From positions 1 to 10,163 of the forward strand of contig JAHIVS010000502.1 of the NCBI GenBank assembly GCA_018816605.1: 10,163 nt of DNA, read 5' to 3'. Below the pieces are notes generated by a model. It did no database searches and was not told the DNA's origin. It worked only from the letters and a program-made list of their open reading frames with translations. Numbering within the stretch: the first letter of the stretch is position 1; each line of letters opens with the position of its first letter. Positions 1 to 7,947 of the stretch are shown here, in pieces. This DNA comes from Pseudomonadota bacterium (GTDB taxonomy: Bacteria; Desulfobacterota; Desulfobacteria; Desulfobacterales; Desulfobacteraceae). Both the position numbers and the translations under genes were made by a program.

Positions 1-1
1 A

Positions 2-475
2 ATCCCGGGATTCTGGAATGTGATCATCGTGGACATGCCCGACCCCTCCAGCCCCGAGCTTGCGAAACTCTACACACGTGAATTCTACAAAAAAATCAAA
101 CAGCGTTTGTCCCAAACCGGGATCATGGTTGTCCAGTCCACCTCCCCTTACATGGCAAAGGAAAGTTTTCTGTGCATCGGCCGCACCCTGGAAAGCGCAG
201 GGTTTTCCATTCTCCCCTTCCATGAGAATGTGCCCAGCTTCGGAGACTGGGGCTGGTACCTGGCCTGGAACCCGGCCGTACAAACCCCCAAACTTATGGA
301 CAAGATTGCCGGCCTGAACTTTTCCGTCCAGACCCGCTTCTTGACCCCGGACGTTTTCAGAAGCCAATTGGTTTTCGGCAAGGGCCTGCTGGAAACGGAC
401 CGAACCGAAATCAACACCCTCCTTCATCCTGTGCTGCTCACCATCTATAACCACGAATCCTGGCTTCTCGAGTAG
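2..475 (+). CDS. spermidine synthase-like protein, C-terminal part (5' truncated by window edge)
   Basis: This is the last 157 codons of a polyamine aminopropyltransferase-type protein, which would transfer an aminopropyl group from decarboxylated S-adenosylmethionine to an amine acceptor. The reading frame is open from base 2, giving I-P-G-F-W-N before the V-I-I-V-D-M-P-D-P-S-S-P motif. That motif corresponds to the catalytic D-x-x-D-P segment of the SpeE fold. Further on come TREFY, a V-V-Q-S-T-S-P-Y strand typical of the family, and VPSFGDWGW. The S-T-S-P-Y and P-S-F-G-(D/E)-W-G wording is what I associate with the long form that has N-terminal membrane helices, not the short cytosolic SpeE. 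The helices would lie outside the window, so this subtype is inferred. A GTG at base 20 is internal to the domain and should not be taken as the start. The gene converges with efpL, 69 bases away. Confidence 0.85.
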   Translation: MPGFWNVIIVDMPDPSSPELAKLYTREFYKKIKQRLSQTGIMVVQSTSPYMAKESFLCIGRTLESAGFSILPFHENVPSFGDWGWYLAWNPAVQTPKLMDKIAGLNFSVQTRFLTPDVFRSQLVFGKGLLETDRTEINTLLHPVLLTIYNHESWLLE

Positions 476-544
476 TCTCTGGGTTTATCGCCGTTTCTCA
501 GGCCTGAACACTTTGTTTTCACTATTTGCAGGATCCTTCCCTGA

Positions 545-1111
545 TCAGGCCTTGGACATGAATTTTCTTGTTTCGGTATTGACCTTGACCCTCTCCCCGG
601 CCTCAAGATATTCCGGAATCTGAATCTCAATACCATTTGAAAGGGTTGCAGGCTTGGTCCTTGCCGATGCACTTGCCCCCTTGATGCCGGGAGCTGTTTT
701 ATCGATTTCAAAAACAAGGGCCGTTGGAATCTCAATGGAAACCATATTTTCATCGATGATAAGTGCAACAAGGCCTTCCATACCATCTGTGAGCCAGGCG
801 AGTTCATCTTCGATTGCATCCCCTTCAATCATGTACTGGGAATACTCCTGGCTGTCCATGAATACATGGAGAGCCCCGTCGGGATATAGATATTGGACGG
901 GCCTTCTCAGGAGGGCCACCTCATTTAGCATATCATTTCCCTTGTAGGTCTCTTCGTATTTTTGTTTGGTCTTAATGCTGTTGAATCGGATCTTGTAAAG
1001 GGTTACAGCACCCCTTGCCGAAGGAGATCTCACATCGATATGTTTGACCATGTAAGCTTCATTGTTGATCTCCACAACGTTCCCTTTTTTCAAATCACAG
1101 GCCTTGGGCAT
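545..1111 (-). CDS. efpL: elongation factor P-like protein EfpL (YeiP)
   Basis: This 188-residue translation factor is a paralogue of EF-P. It binds stalled ribosomes between the P and E sites and eases synthesis of proline-containing and other difficult peptides. It matches E. coli YeiP along its length: the start MPKACDLKKG, the loop R-S-P-S-A-R-G-A, A-P-G-I-K-G-A-S-A-S-A-R, K-P-A-T-L-S, and I-P-E-Y-L near the end. The loop tip is Arg33, as in YeiP/EfpL, where EF-P of E. coli has a modified lysine, so no lysine modification enzyme is expected for it. The frame can be extended 20 codons upstream to 1171. I reject that because the extra residues are not family-like, while the ATG at 1111 has a GGAG nine bases upstream and gives the usual family length. 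It is divergent from the hybrid kinase gene and looks monocistronic. Whether the genome also has a true EF-P cannot be seen here. Confidence 0.95.
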   Translation of the reverse strand: MPKACDLKKGNVVEINNEAYMVKHIDVRSPSARGAVTLYKIRFNSIKTKQKYEETYKGNDMLNEVALLRRPVQYLYPDGALHVFMDSQEYSQYMIEGDAIEDELAWLTDGMEGLVALIIDENMVSIEIPTALVFEIDKTAPGIKGASASARTKPATLSNGIEIQIPEYLEAGERVKVNTETRKFMSKA

Positions 1112-1120
1112 TTTTTTATT

Positions 1121-1124
1121 CTCC
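1121..1124 (-). promoter_or_regulatory. Shine-Dalgarno site that fixes the efpL start
   Basis: Read on the minus strand this is GGAG, followed by nine bases (AATAAAAAA) and then the ATG at 1111. It decides for the 188-residue form over the 20-codon longer reading from 1171, which has no comparable site. Confidence 0.7.
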
Positions 1125-1245
1125 GGAATGCTAATATTTATAGTATCTGTTTTTTTAAAAAAGGTATCCATACCATCCGGCAGACAAATTTAAAAGCAAA
1201 AATATCCGTGCAAATATCCCCGGGATGGGTTAATTTATAGAGATC

Positions 1246-1290
1246 ATGGGTACCCGCTTCCTAAACCAATTTCAGGAAACCGCTATATGA
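1246..1290 (+). other. possible 14-codon upstream ORF coupled to the hybrid kinase start
   Basis: An ATG at 1246 opens a short frame encoding MGTRFLNQFQETAI. Its TGA stop (1288-1290) overlaps the ATG of the kinase gene (1287-1289) in an ATGA arrangement. A weak AGAGA stands five bases or so before it. Such overlaps can couple translation of two frames. A chance 14-codon frame is also quite likely, and the peptide shows no recognisable signal, so this is recorded as a candidate only. Confidence 0.2.
1274..1279 (+). promoter_or_regulatory. ribosome binding site of the hybrid kinase
   Basis: AGGAAA lies just upstream of the ATG at 1287, with nine bases between AGGA and the start codon. It supports this start and is the only purine-rich site in the 40 bases before the gene. 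Confidence 0.55.
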
Positions 1291-4200
1291 AACCGATACC
1301 AAAACCAGATCTGCCCGATGATTTTGCCCAGACCCGCTGTTCTGAAACCGGGGTCATGATCCACACCAGTCACCAATGGATCGATATCCAACTGACCCGG
1401 GAGTATTCGGTCTCCTTTCATCTGATCAATAACAATATTTTAAGTTCCTATCCCAAAGGAAAAATCAGTTACGAAGGCACCCTGGCGTTGATTAAAACCT
1501 ATGACCAGTTTTTGGAGGCAACGGGTCTATCCGGTCGCGATTTTATTGAAATTTCCGATTACAGCCGGGTGACCAATATTCCTTCCAAAAGAACCCGGAT
1601 CAAGGTGTTGGCGCTATTACATGAAAAAATAGAACAGGGATTTCTAAAGGGGCATTTTGTCTATAATGTGCCCACCCACATCAAATGGATGTACAATGTC
1701 GGGACACGCCTAAAAAAATCTGCCATTCCCATGCTTGCCGTTACCAACTACAAAGACGCCATTCAAAGGGCATTGGAAATCCAGAATCAAAAATCAAAAT
1801 ACACTTCTTTTTTCCATGGGTTGATGAAAAATTTTTCTTTCCAGAACAAATCCCGGGCCCAGGCCCAAGAAATTCTGAACTATATTGGCTCCATCAACTG
1901 GGACAAAGAGGGAATTCCGGTGGAGGACATTCCGGATTCCCACCCCTTTAAACTTGTTTTTGATGCCCTTACCGTTCTGAAAACAGATATGGATCAGACC
2001 TTTGCCGAGCGCAAGAAAATAGAAAAAAAATACAAGGGCCTTTTCCATCATATTGCCGACCCCATAATGGTCTTCGATCAGGAAGATCTCCATATCATTG
2101 ACTGCAATCGGGCATTCTTAACGGTATACGGGTATACCAGGGATGAACTCAAAACCATGACCCCCCACGATCTGCATCCGGAGGAAGAACGGGGAAAGGT
2201 CAACCAAAACATCCATGACACAGAAAAAATTCAGACCCATCGCTATACCCACATCACCAAACACGGTAAAACCATTGATGTGGAAGTCAGGAGCGATGTA
2301 ACCGAATACCAGGGACGGCCTGCATGGATCAGCAATATCCGGGATATTACCGACAGGAACCGGCTTGAAAACGAACTGAAAGAACACAGGGATGTCCTGG
2401 GCAGACAGGTTGAACAAAGAACCCGGGCCCTTAAAGAAGAGATTGCAGAACGCAAACAGACGGAAACAAAATACAAAACCCTGTTTGAATCCAGTTCCGA
2501 CGCAGTTGTCCTGCTGGATAAAACTGTTTGTTTTGACTGCAACCAGGCAGCCCTGACCATCTTCGGGTGTCAGACAAAGGAAGAATTCTGCTCCTTCCAG
2601 ATCTGGAATTTTTCTCCGGAAATGCAGGGAAACGGCCAAAAATCAGAAGATTTGGCCGGTGAAAAACTAAAAGAAGCCTACCAAAACGGTAGGGCCAATT
2701 TTGAGTGGATCCACAAAAATGTTAGAACCCAAAAAACATTTCCGGCCGACGTATTGTTATCCGTCATGGAGCTGAATGGAAAAAAAATGCTCCAGGCAGT
2801 CATCCGGGATATTACCCAACGAAAACATGCGGAAAAGAAATTACAATACAGCGAGGAAAAATATCGGGGGATGATTGAAAATATGCAGGATGTTTTCTAC
2901 AGAACCGATATTGATCAGAACCTCACCATGATAAGCCCGTCGGGGCTTCGGCTTTTGGGATATGACCCCGACGCCGTCATTCTGGGAAATAATATCGGAA
3001 CCCTTTTCTATAAAAACAGCCCCCATTACGCCCGTTTTTTAAAGACGCTGAAAAAAAAGGGCCGGGTCAGTAATTTTGAACTGACCCTGGTGACCCGGGA
3101 CGACACACCCGTTCCCGTCATGTCCAGCAGCAAATTTTATACCGATTCCCATGGCAACGCCCTGGGAATCGAAGGCACCATTACCAATATCACGGAACGG
3201 AAAAGAGCCGAAGAGCAGCTCCAGCATGCCAAGGTCCTTGCAGAGTCCGCAACAAAGGCAAAAAGCGAATTCTTGGCCAATATGAGCCACGAAATCCGCA
3301 CCCCCATGAACGGGATCATTGGTATGGCAGAACTCATTTTGGACACGGCCCTTGACCCAGACCAGCTAAACCTGGTCACCACCATTGATAAGGAAGCCAA
3401 CTCCCTATTGGAGATCATCAACTCCATCCTGGATTTTTCAAAAATCGAAGCCGGGAAACTGGAACTGGAACTTGCGCCGTTCAATCTAAGACTTTTGTTT
3501 GAAGAGCTGTCCACCACCTTTGCCATTTCGGCCCGGAAAAAGCAACTGGCCTTTGTTTCCTCTTTTCCCCCTGATATCCCGGAGCGATTGATCGGAGACC
3601 CGGTACGGCTGCGGCAGATTCTCGTCAACCTGATCCACAATGCCATAAAATTCACCCACAGGGGAGAAATCTCCATCTGGGTCGAAACCTTAAAACAGGA
3701 AAACAACCGGGTCGAACTGCAGTTTTTTGTACAAGACACCGGCATCGGCATTCCGGAGGAAAAACAGAAAACCATCTTTGAAAGCTTTGCCCAGGCAGAC
3801 GGATCCACCACCCGAAAATATGGCGGTACAGGGCTTGGCACTACCATCTCAAAACACCTGGTCCAGATGATGGGTGGAGAAATCGGATTGGAAAGCCGTC
3901 CCTATACCGGCTCCACATTCTGGTTTACAGCTTGTTTCATGGAAAATCTTTCCGAAAACACCCGGTCTGATTCTAAACTGTGGGTCCCTGCCACAGAACC
4001 TGGGCTTCCTCCCTTAGGCCGGGAAAAAATACAAATTCTATTGGTGGAAGATTATCCCACAAACCAGCAGGTGGCCATCAAACTTTTAACCGGTTTAGGA
4101 TGCCAGGTCAGCCTGGCGGAAAATGGGCAGAAAGCCGTTGAAATGTTCAAAACCAGTCGATTCCACCTCATTCTCATGGACATTCAGATGCCGTTGATGG

Positions 4201-4841
4201 ATGGCTATGAAGCCACCCGTCTCATCCGGGAGCACGAAAAAAAATCAAGACAAACCTTTGTCCTGAACAACCCCGGCAAGGAGCACCTGTGGTATCGCAC
4301 CCCCATTGTTGCCATGACCGCCCATGCCATGAAAGGCTATCGGGAAAAATGCCTGGCCGCAGACATGGATGATTTCATAACCAAGCCCATGAAAAAAAAG
4401 ACCTTTCTTTCCCTGGTGGGCCCCTATGCTGCAGAAAACACTCCGCTCCCCGGCCGAGTACCGGACTCCGGCGAGCATTTACCACAAACGGAAGACGGCC
4501 TTATCATGCCTGAAACACCCCTTGATCTTCAAAAAGCCCTGGTTGAATTTGAAAATGACAAACCCTTTTTCCTGGAAGTCATGGAAGACTTTCTAACGAC
4601 TCTTGAAACCAGAATCCCGGCCATGGTCACAGCAGAAAAGACAAAGGATTTTCAAACCCTCCGGGAGCTGTCCCATGCCGTTAAGGGCGGAGCTGCCAAC
4701 CTCGTGGCGCTGGATCTGTGCAAAATCGCTTCCGCCATTGAAACAGCTGGCAAAAAGCGACAAAGCCTGGATTTGCCATGCCTGTTGCAAGATCTGGAAA
4801 AAGAATTCCACCGGCTTAAAAAATTTATCCGGCAGATCTGA
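1287..4841 (+). CDS. cytoplasmic hybrid histidine kinase (STAS-like, 3x PAS, HisKA, HATPase, REC, HPt)
   Basis: This 1184-residue sensor kinase carries a whole phosphorelay in one chain. PAS domains lie at about 249-356, 396-511 and 526-640; the first two end in R-D-I-T and the third in N-I-T-E-R. Short helical linkers join them, with a likely coiled coil at 357-395. The dimerisation domain has the H box M-S-H-E-I-R-T-P with His668. The ATPase domain shows Asn785 in N-L-I-H-N-A, Asp817 in D-T-G-I-G-I and the glycine box G-G-T-G-L-G. The receiver has Glu921/Asp922, phosphoacceptor Asp965 and Lys1033. The C-terminal HPt has His1130 in S-H-A-V-K-G-G. All key residues are present, so it should be active; phosphate would pass His668 to Asp965 to His1130 and then to a separate regulator not seen here. 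No membrane helix or signal peptide is visible, so it is cytoplasmic. Residues 1-245 are not PAS; part resembles a STAS fold. The input signal is unknown. Confidence 0.95.
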   Translation: MKPIPKPDLPDDFAQTRCSETGVMIHTSHQWIDIQLTREYSVSFHLINNNILSSYPKGKISYEGTLALIKTYDQFLEATGLSGRDFIEISDYSRVTNIPSKRTRIKVLALLHEKIEQGFLKGHFVYNVPTHIKWMYNVGTRLKKSAIPMLAVTNYKDAIQRALEIQNQKSKYTSFFHGLMKNFSFQNKSRAQAQEILNYIGSINWDKEGIPVEDIPDSHPFKLVFDALTVLKTDMDQTFAERKKIEKKYKGLFHHIADPIMVFDQEDLHIIDCNRAFLTVYGYTRDELKTMTPHDLHPEEERGKVNQNIHDTEKIQTHRYTHITKHGKTIDVEVRSDVTEYQGRPAWISNIRDITDRNRLENELKEHRDVLGRQVEQRTRALKEEIAERKQTETKYKTLFESSSDAVVLLDKTVCFDCNQAALTIFGCQTKEEFCSFQIWNFSPEMQGNGQKSEDLAGEKLKEAYQNGRANFEWIHKNVRTQKTFPADVLLSVMELNGKKMLQAVIRDITQRKHAEKKLQYSEEKYRGMIENMQDVFYRTDIDQNLTMISPSGLRLLGYDPDAVILGNNIGTLFYKNSPHYARFLKTLKKKGRVSNFELTLVTRDDTPVPVMSSSKFYTDSHGNALGIEGTITNITERKRAEEQLQHAKVLAESATKAKSEFLANMSHEIRTPMNGIIGMAELILDTALDPDQLNLVTTIDKEANSLLEIINSILDFSKIEAGKLELELAPFNLRLLFEELSTTFAISARKKQLAFVSSFPPDIPERLIGDPVRLRQILVNLIHNAIKFTHRGEISIWVETLKQENNRVELQFFVQDTGIGIPEEKQKTIFESFAQADGSTTRKYGGTGLGTTISKHLVQMMGGEIGLESRPYTGSTFWFTACFMENLSENTRSDSKLWVPATEPGLPPLGREKIQILLVEDYPTNQQVAIKLLTGLGCQVSLAENGQKAVEMFKTSRFHLILMDIQMPLMDGYEATRLIREHEKKSRQTFVLNNPGKEHLWYRTPIVAMTAHAMKGYREKCLAADMDDFITKPMKKKTFLSLVGPYAAENTPLPGRVPDSGEHLPQTEDGLIMPETPLDLQKALVEFENDKPFFLEVMEDFLTTLETRIPAMVTAEKTKDFQTLRELSHAVKGGAANLVALDLCKIASAIETAGKKRQSLDLPCLLQDLEKEFHRLKKFIRQI

Positions 4842-4868
4842 ACCCTGGATTTTTTTGGGGGCATTGGA

Positions 4869-7010
4869 TCACTTTTGGGTCATCACCCAGCACCCGTCCC
4901 AGTCCAGGGGAGGCGCTGCCCCATAGGTTTGGCAGATGGCGACATAGGCCCCGGCAGCCGGGTCCTTGTCGGCAAGGGATAAAAAAAGCGCTTCTGCGGC
5001 CTCAAACCGGCCCTCATAATACAATGCCAATCCCCGTGCAAAGGATGCGTATACCTGCAGATTGGCCTCATAGACCTCTGGGAACATGGGTTCATAGACC
5101 CGGACCGCCTGGCGGCGGCCCTTGACCCCGATTTTGCCCAGTTCCCTGAAGGAAAATTCAGATGCGACAAGGGCATGGGTGGCTTCGGACACCATGGTAT
5201 GGGTGCCGAACTGCTTGTTGGCCGACTCCAACCGGGCCGCAAGGTTCACGGCATCCCCGATCATGGTATAGTCAAACCGGGTGTCGGACCCCAGGTTTCC
5301 CACCACGGCAAGACCCGTATTCATGCCGATGCGCATAAAAATGTCCCGGCCCACCTGCTCTCTGAAATAAGGCTGCATCCGGGTCAGCTTCTCCTGACAG
5401 CCCAGGGCGGCCCGGACGCATTTGATAGCATGGTCGCAGGTTTCCAGGGGGGCATTCCAGAAGGCAATGATGGCATCCCCCTCATACTTGTCAATGGTCC
5501 CGCCCTCCTGGTGAATAATATCGGTCATGGCCGTCAGGTATTGGTTTAAAAATTCAGTCAATGCTTCGGGTTCCATACTTTCCGAAAGGCTGGTAAACCC
5601 CTCCAGGTCGCTGAAAAAAATAGACAATATCCTGCGCTCCCCGCCCAGGCGCAGCCTATCAGGGTTCTGGATGATCTGGTCTATGACCTCAGGGCTCAGG
5701 TAATGGTGAAAAGCGGTTTTAATGAACCGCCGCTGACGACCTTCCACAGCGTAATTGATAACCCAGACAAAGGAAATGGTCAGCACAATGCTTGATTCCA
5801 AAATTGCCACTGGCAGCCAGAACCCCATGCCATAGGCCAGCAGACCGCATACCAAAGGAACCATCACATATCCAATGCCGATGGCGACCAAGGGCCGGAC
5901 CCGGATGTAAAAGGCGCTAAGCATACCGCAGGAAACGGCCAGAGAAAAAGCCGAGGCCAGCACCAGGGGAAAAGGAACAGCCTTGATAAAATCCCGGGAC
6001 AGAAGGTTGTCCAGAAAGGTGGCATGGATCTCCACCCCGGGACACTGACTGTCAATGGGAGATGCGTGGATATCAAACAGCCCGGGGGCGGAAAACCCGA
6101 AAAACACATATTTATCCTTGAAGGAGGTCCTTTCACCGTTCCCTTGTTCCTTCCCTGATCGGAACGAAATTTCCGACTGCAGCACCCAGGCTGCGGAAAC
6201 GATTGTATGGGTGCCCGACGGGCCTCTGTACCGGAGAATGGTTCTGCCCTGGCGGTCCAGGGGAATGGTATAGTCATTGAGCCTCAATCCCTCGGAGGTC
6301 ATGATCCCCTGTGTTCCGGGATGGGCTGACAAAAACAGTCCCAGACCCATGCCGGGAACGGCGTGTTTGTCAAACAGACTGAAAACCGGTATTTTCCGGT
6401 AGATGCCATCTGTATCCGGGGCCAGATTCACATTACAGAGTATGCGACTGTTTTCAGCAATTTCCGGAATGGGCAGGGTGATCCTGGAAAATGTCGGGCC
6501 ATAATTTTGGATTTGGCCAGACCGGGATTTCAGATTCTCCACCCTGAACCCGGGCCTGGGAATGGTTCCAGGCCAATGGGTTTGAGTGCCCGAAGAATTG
6601 CCCAGAACTGCGGCATTGGCCACATGGCCGAACCGGGAAAGGGCATCCGCGAACAGCCTATCGTCCGCCACCCCGTATGGGGAGGGCTCGGAATAGATCA
6701 CATCAAAGGCCAGGCCCCTGGCTCCCCGGCGCTTGCAGAAATCCACCAGGATACCATAGATTTCCCTGGGCCAGGGCCAGGTCAGGCCCAGGGTTTTTCC
6801 GGCCCAGTCCAGGCTGTTCTGGTCCAGCAAAATCATTACAATTTCCGGGGACGCCTTTTGGGCATCCGCCAGAACGGATGCCCGGAAGTCCCAGGTTTTG
6901 TTTTCAATGGCAGAAAGCCAACCGGCCCAGTGAAACACCAGGGAAATGGCCAGGGCGGCCAGTCCAAGCAGCCCCCCCCGGACCATTCTTTTGAGCCCTT
7001 TGCCGTCCAT
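4869..7010 (-). CDS. CHASE2-domain membrane-bound class III adenylate/guanylate cyclase
   Basis: This enzyme probably makes cAMP from ATP in response to an extracytoplasmic signal. From the ATG at 7010 (713 residues) it has a membrane helix at about 12-33, a periplasmic CHASE2 sensor to about 335, and three helices at about 347-369, 373-396 and 398-418. The catalytic domain spans about 463-640. Its metal-binding aspartates are Asp468 (F-F-S-D-L-E-G-F-T) and Asp512 (Y-E-G-D-A-I), 44 apart as usual. Lys508 is the adenine-selecting lysine, and Asn589 and Arg593 are the transition-state pair. Thr582 replaces the usual adenine-contacting Asp, which places it in class IIIb. A helical, TPR-like tail ends the protein. 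All catalytic residues are present. The start is uncertain: a TTG at 7031 would overlap the protease gene, ATG 7010 follows its stop by seven bases, and ATG 6986 has an AAAGGG upstream. It is the last gene of the SH3b/M48 operon. Confidence 0.92.
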   Translation of the reverse strand: MDGKGLKRMVRGGLLGLAALAISLVFHWAGWLSAIENKTWDFRASVLADAQKASPEIVMILLDQNSLDWAGKTLGLTWPWPREIYGILVDFCKRRGARGLAFDVIYSEPSPYGVADDRLFADALSRFGHVANAAVLGNSSGTQTHWPGTIPRPGFRVENLKSRSGQIQNYGPTFSRITLPIPEIAENSRILCNVNLAPDTDGIYRKIPVFSLFDKHAVPGMGLGLFLSAHPGTQGIMTSEGLRLNDYTIPLDRQGRTILRYRGPSGTHTIVSAAWVLQSEISFRSGKEQGNGERTSFKDKYVFFGFSAPGLFDIHASPIDSQCPGVEIHATFLDNLLSRDFIKAVPFPLVLASAFSLAVSCGMLSAFYIRVRPLVAIGIGYVMVPLVCGLLAYGMGFWLPVAILESSIVLTISFVWVINYAVEGRQRRFIKTAFHHYLSPEVIDQIIQNPDRLRLGGERRILSIFFSDLEGFTSLSESMEPEALTEFLNQYLTAMTDIIHQEGGTIDKYEGDAIIAFWNAPLETCDHAIKCVRAALGCQEKLTRMQPYFREQVGRDIFMRIGMNTGLAVVGNLGSDTRFDYTMIGDAVNLAARLESANKQFGTHTMVSEATHALVASEFSFRELGKIGVKGRRQAVRVYEPMFPEVYEANLQVYASFARGLALYYEGRFEAAEALFLSLADKDPAAGAYVAICQTYGAAPPLDWDGCWVMTQK

Positions 7011-7017
7011 GCCCGAT

Positions 7018-7947
7018 TTAAGCCCGGGCAATATACTTGATAAACCTTTCCAGCCGGGCCCTGGGCTGGGAATAGGGGATGAATTTGCCGATCACAGGTT
7101 CCAGGGCCTTTATCCTGTCCAAAGGAGACGGATGGGTCCTGGCAAAATCCAGGGATCCCGGTTTGATGCGGGTCTGCATCTGGGTCAGCATTTCAAGCAG
7201 CCCCTGGGGGGAGTAGCCCACACGGGTAAGAATCTCTGCCGCCGCAAGGTCTGCCTGGCTTTCCAATGTTCTGGAATAACCTTTTACGATAAGGGTTTGG
7301 GTAATATCCGTGATGCTCTCCCCAAAGGTCTGGGTCAGCGCTGCAAGTTCTTTTCCCCCGAACTGCCTGGCACCTTCAAGGCCAATGGAGGTAAAGGCCG
7401 AAGTGATTCTGGATTGTTTGATGGCCCCCAGACCGTGTTTTTCCTGGACATGGCCGATTTCATGGGCCAGGACAGCGGCCAGGGCATCTTCATCCTTGCA
7501 GCACCGGATAAGACCCCGGGTAACAAAGATAAATCCGCCCGGGGCGGCAAAGGCATTGATCTCATCGGAATCCTGGATCTGGAATCGGTATCCCCCAAAG
7601 GTGTCCGGCCTGTCCGATGCGGCGGCAAGGGTCTGTCCCAACATGTTTATATAGGTATTGGCAATTGTCTGATTAAAGGGGGGATATTTTTCCAGCACCA
7701 TGGCCCCGACGGTACGGCCGATATAGTACTCCTGCTCCGGTGTAAAGCTTTCAAAGGTTTTTGCAACCGCCTGACCCACCTTGACTGCGGACTGAACCTG
7801 GGAGGAAGTGACGGGGCCGGTGTCCACGGATGCCACTTCCATTATCTGGGTTACCGCCTCCATGGTTTTACAGCCGGCGAGCAAGAGTCCGGCGGCGGCA
7901 CAGGCTCCGGCTGCGGTTAGAAAATCTCTCCGGGTGGTCTCTTTCAT
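7018..7947 (-). CDS. M48-family zinc metalloprotease, Tat-type lipoprotein
   Basis: This 309-residue periplasmic peptidase belongs to the M48 (HtpX/Oma1/BepA-like) group, whose members degrade or quality-check envelope proteins. The zinc motif H-E-I-G-H gives His162 and His166 as ligands and Glu163 as catalytic base. Glu229 in E-S-Q-A-D is the expected third ligand. The N-terminus carries a twin-arginine motif (Arg6-Arg7-Asp-Phe-Leu), a hydrophobic stretch and a lipobox L-A-G-C with Cys26. It is thus probably exported by Tat and lipid-anchored. No transmembrane helices follow, unlike HtpX. The ATG at 7947 has a strong GGAGG six bases upstream and overlaps the TGA of the SH3b gene by ATGA, so the two should be translationally coupled. 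The cyclase gene follows at once. The substrate is unknown; I do not assign bepA or loiP because the usual C-terminal TPR region of BepA is absent. Confidence 0.93.
   Translation of the reverse strand: MKETTRRDFLTAAGACAAAGLLLAGCKTMEAVTQIMEVASVDTGPVTSSQVQSAVKVGQAVAKTFESFTPEQEYYIGRTVGAMVLEKYPPFNQTIANTYINMLGQTLAAASDRPDTFGGYRFQIQDSDEINAFAAPGGFIFVTRGLIRCCKDEDALAAVLAHEIGHVQEKHGLGAIKQSRITSAFTSIGLEGARQFGGKELAALTQTFGESITDITQTLIVKGYSRTLESQADLAAAEILTRVGYSPQGLLEMLTQMQTRIKPGSLDFARTHPSPLDRIKALEPVIGKFIPYSQPRARLERFIKYIARA

Noticed and set aside
498..549. Two palindromes, TCAGGCCTGA and CCTGATCAGG, between the spermidine synthase-like gene and efpL
   Set aside because: They have no loop and no U-run, so they do not make a convincing terminator; short GC palindromes are expected by chance here.
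1112..1171. 20-codon N-terminal extension of efpL from an ATG at 1171
   Set aside because: The added residues are unlike the family and the ATG at 1111 has a well-spaced GGAG and gives the normal EfpL length.
1140..1175. T-run followed by A-run upstream of efpL as a promoter or terminator
   Set aside because: A TATAAA-like element is present but no -35 at proper spacing, and the T/A tract alone is not a terminator.
3137..3847. 236-codon minus-strand frame opposite the HisKA/HATPase region
   Set aside because: The plus strand here encodes the H box and ATP-binding motifs; the antisense product is serine-rich with no recognisable feature.
4842..4868. Terminator between the convergent kinase and cyclase genes
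   Set aside because: There is a run of T and then G, but I could find no stable hairpin beside it in the 27-base gap or just inside the gene ends.
6363..7920. Long plus-strand frames opposite the cyclase and protease genes (up to 324 codons)
   Set aside because: They are antisense to genes with complete catalytic motifs; their translations are rich in Gly, Pro and Arg and show no domain, as expected from GC-biased codons read backwards.
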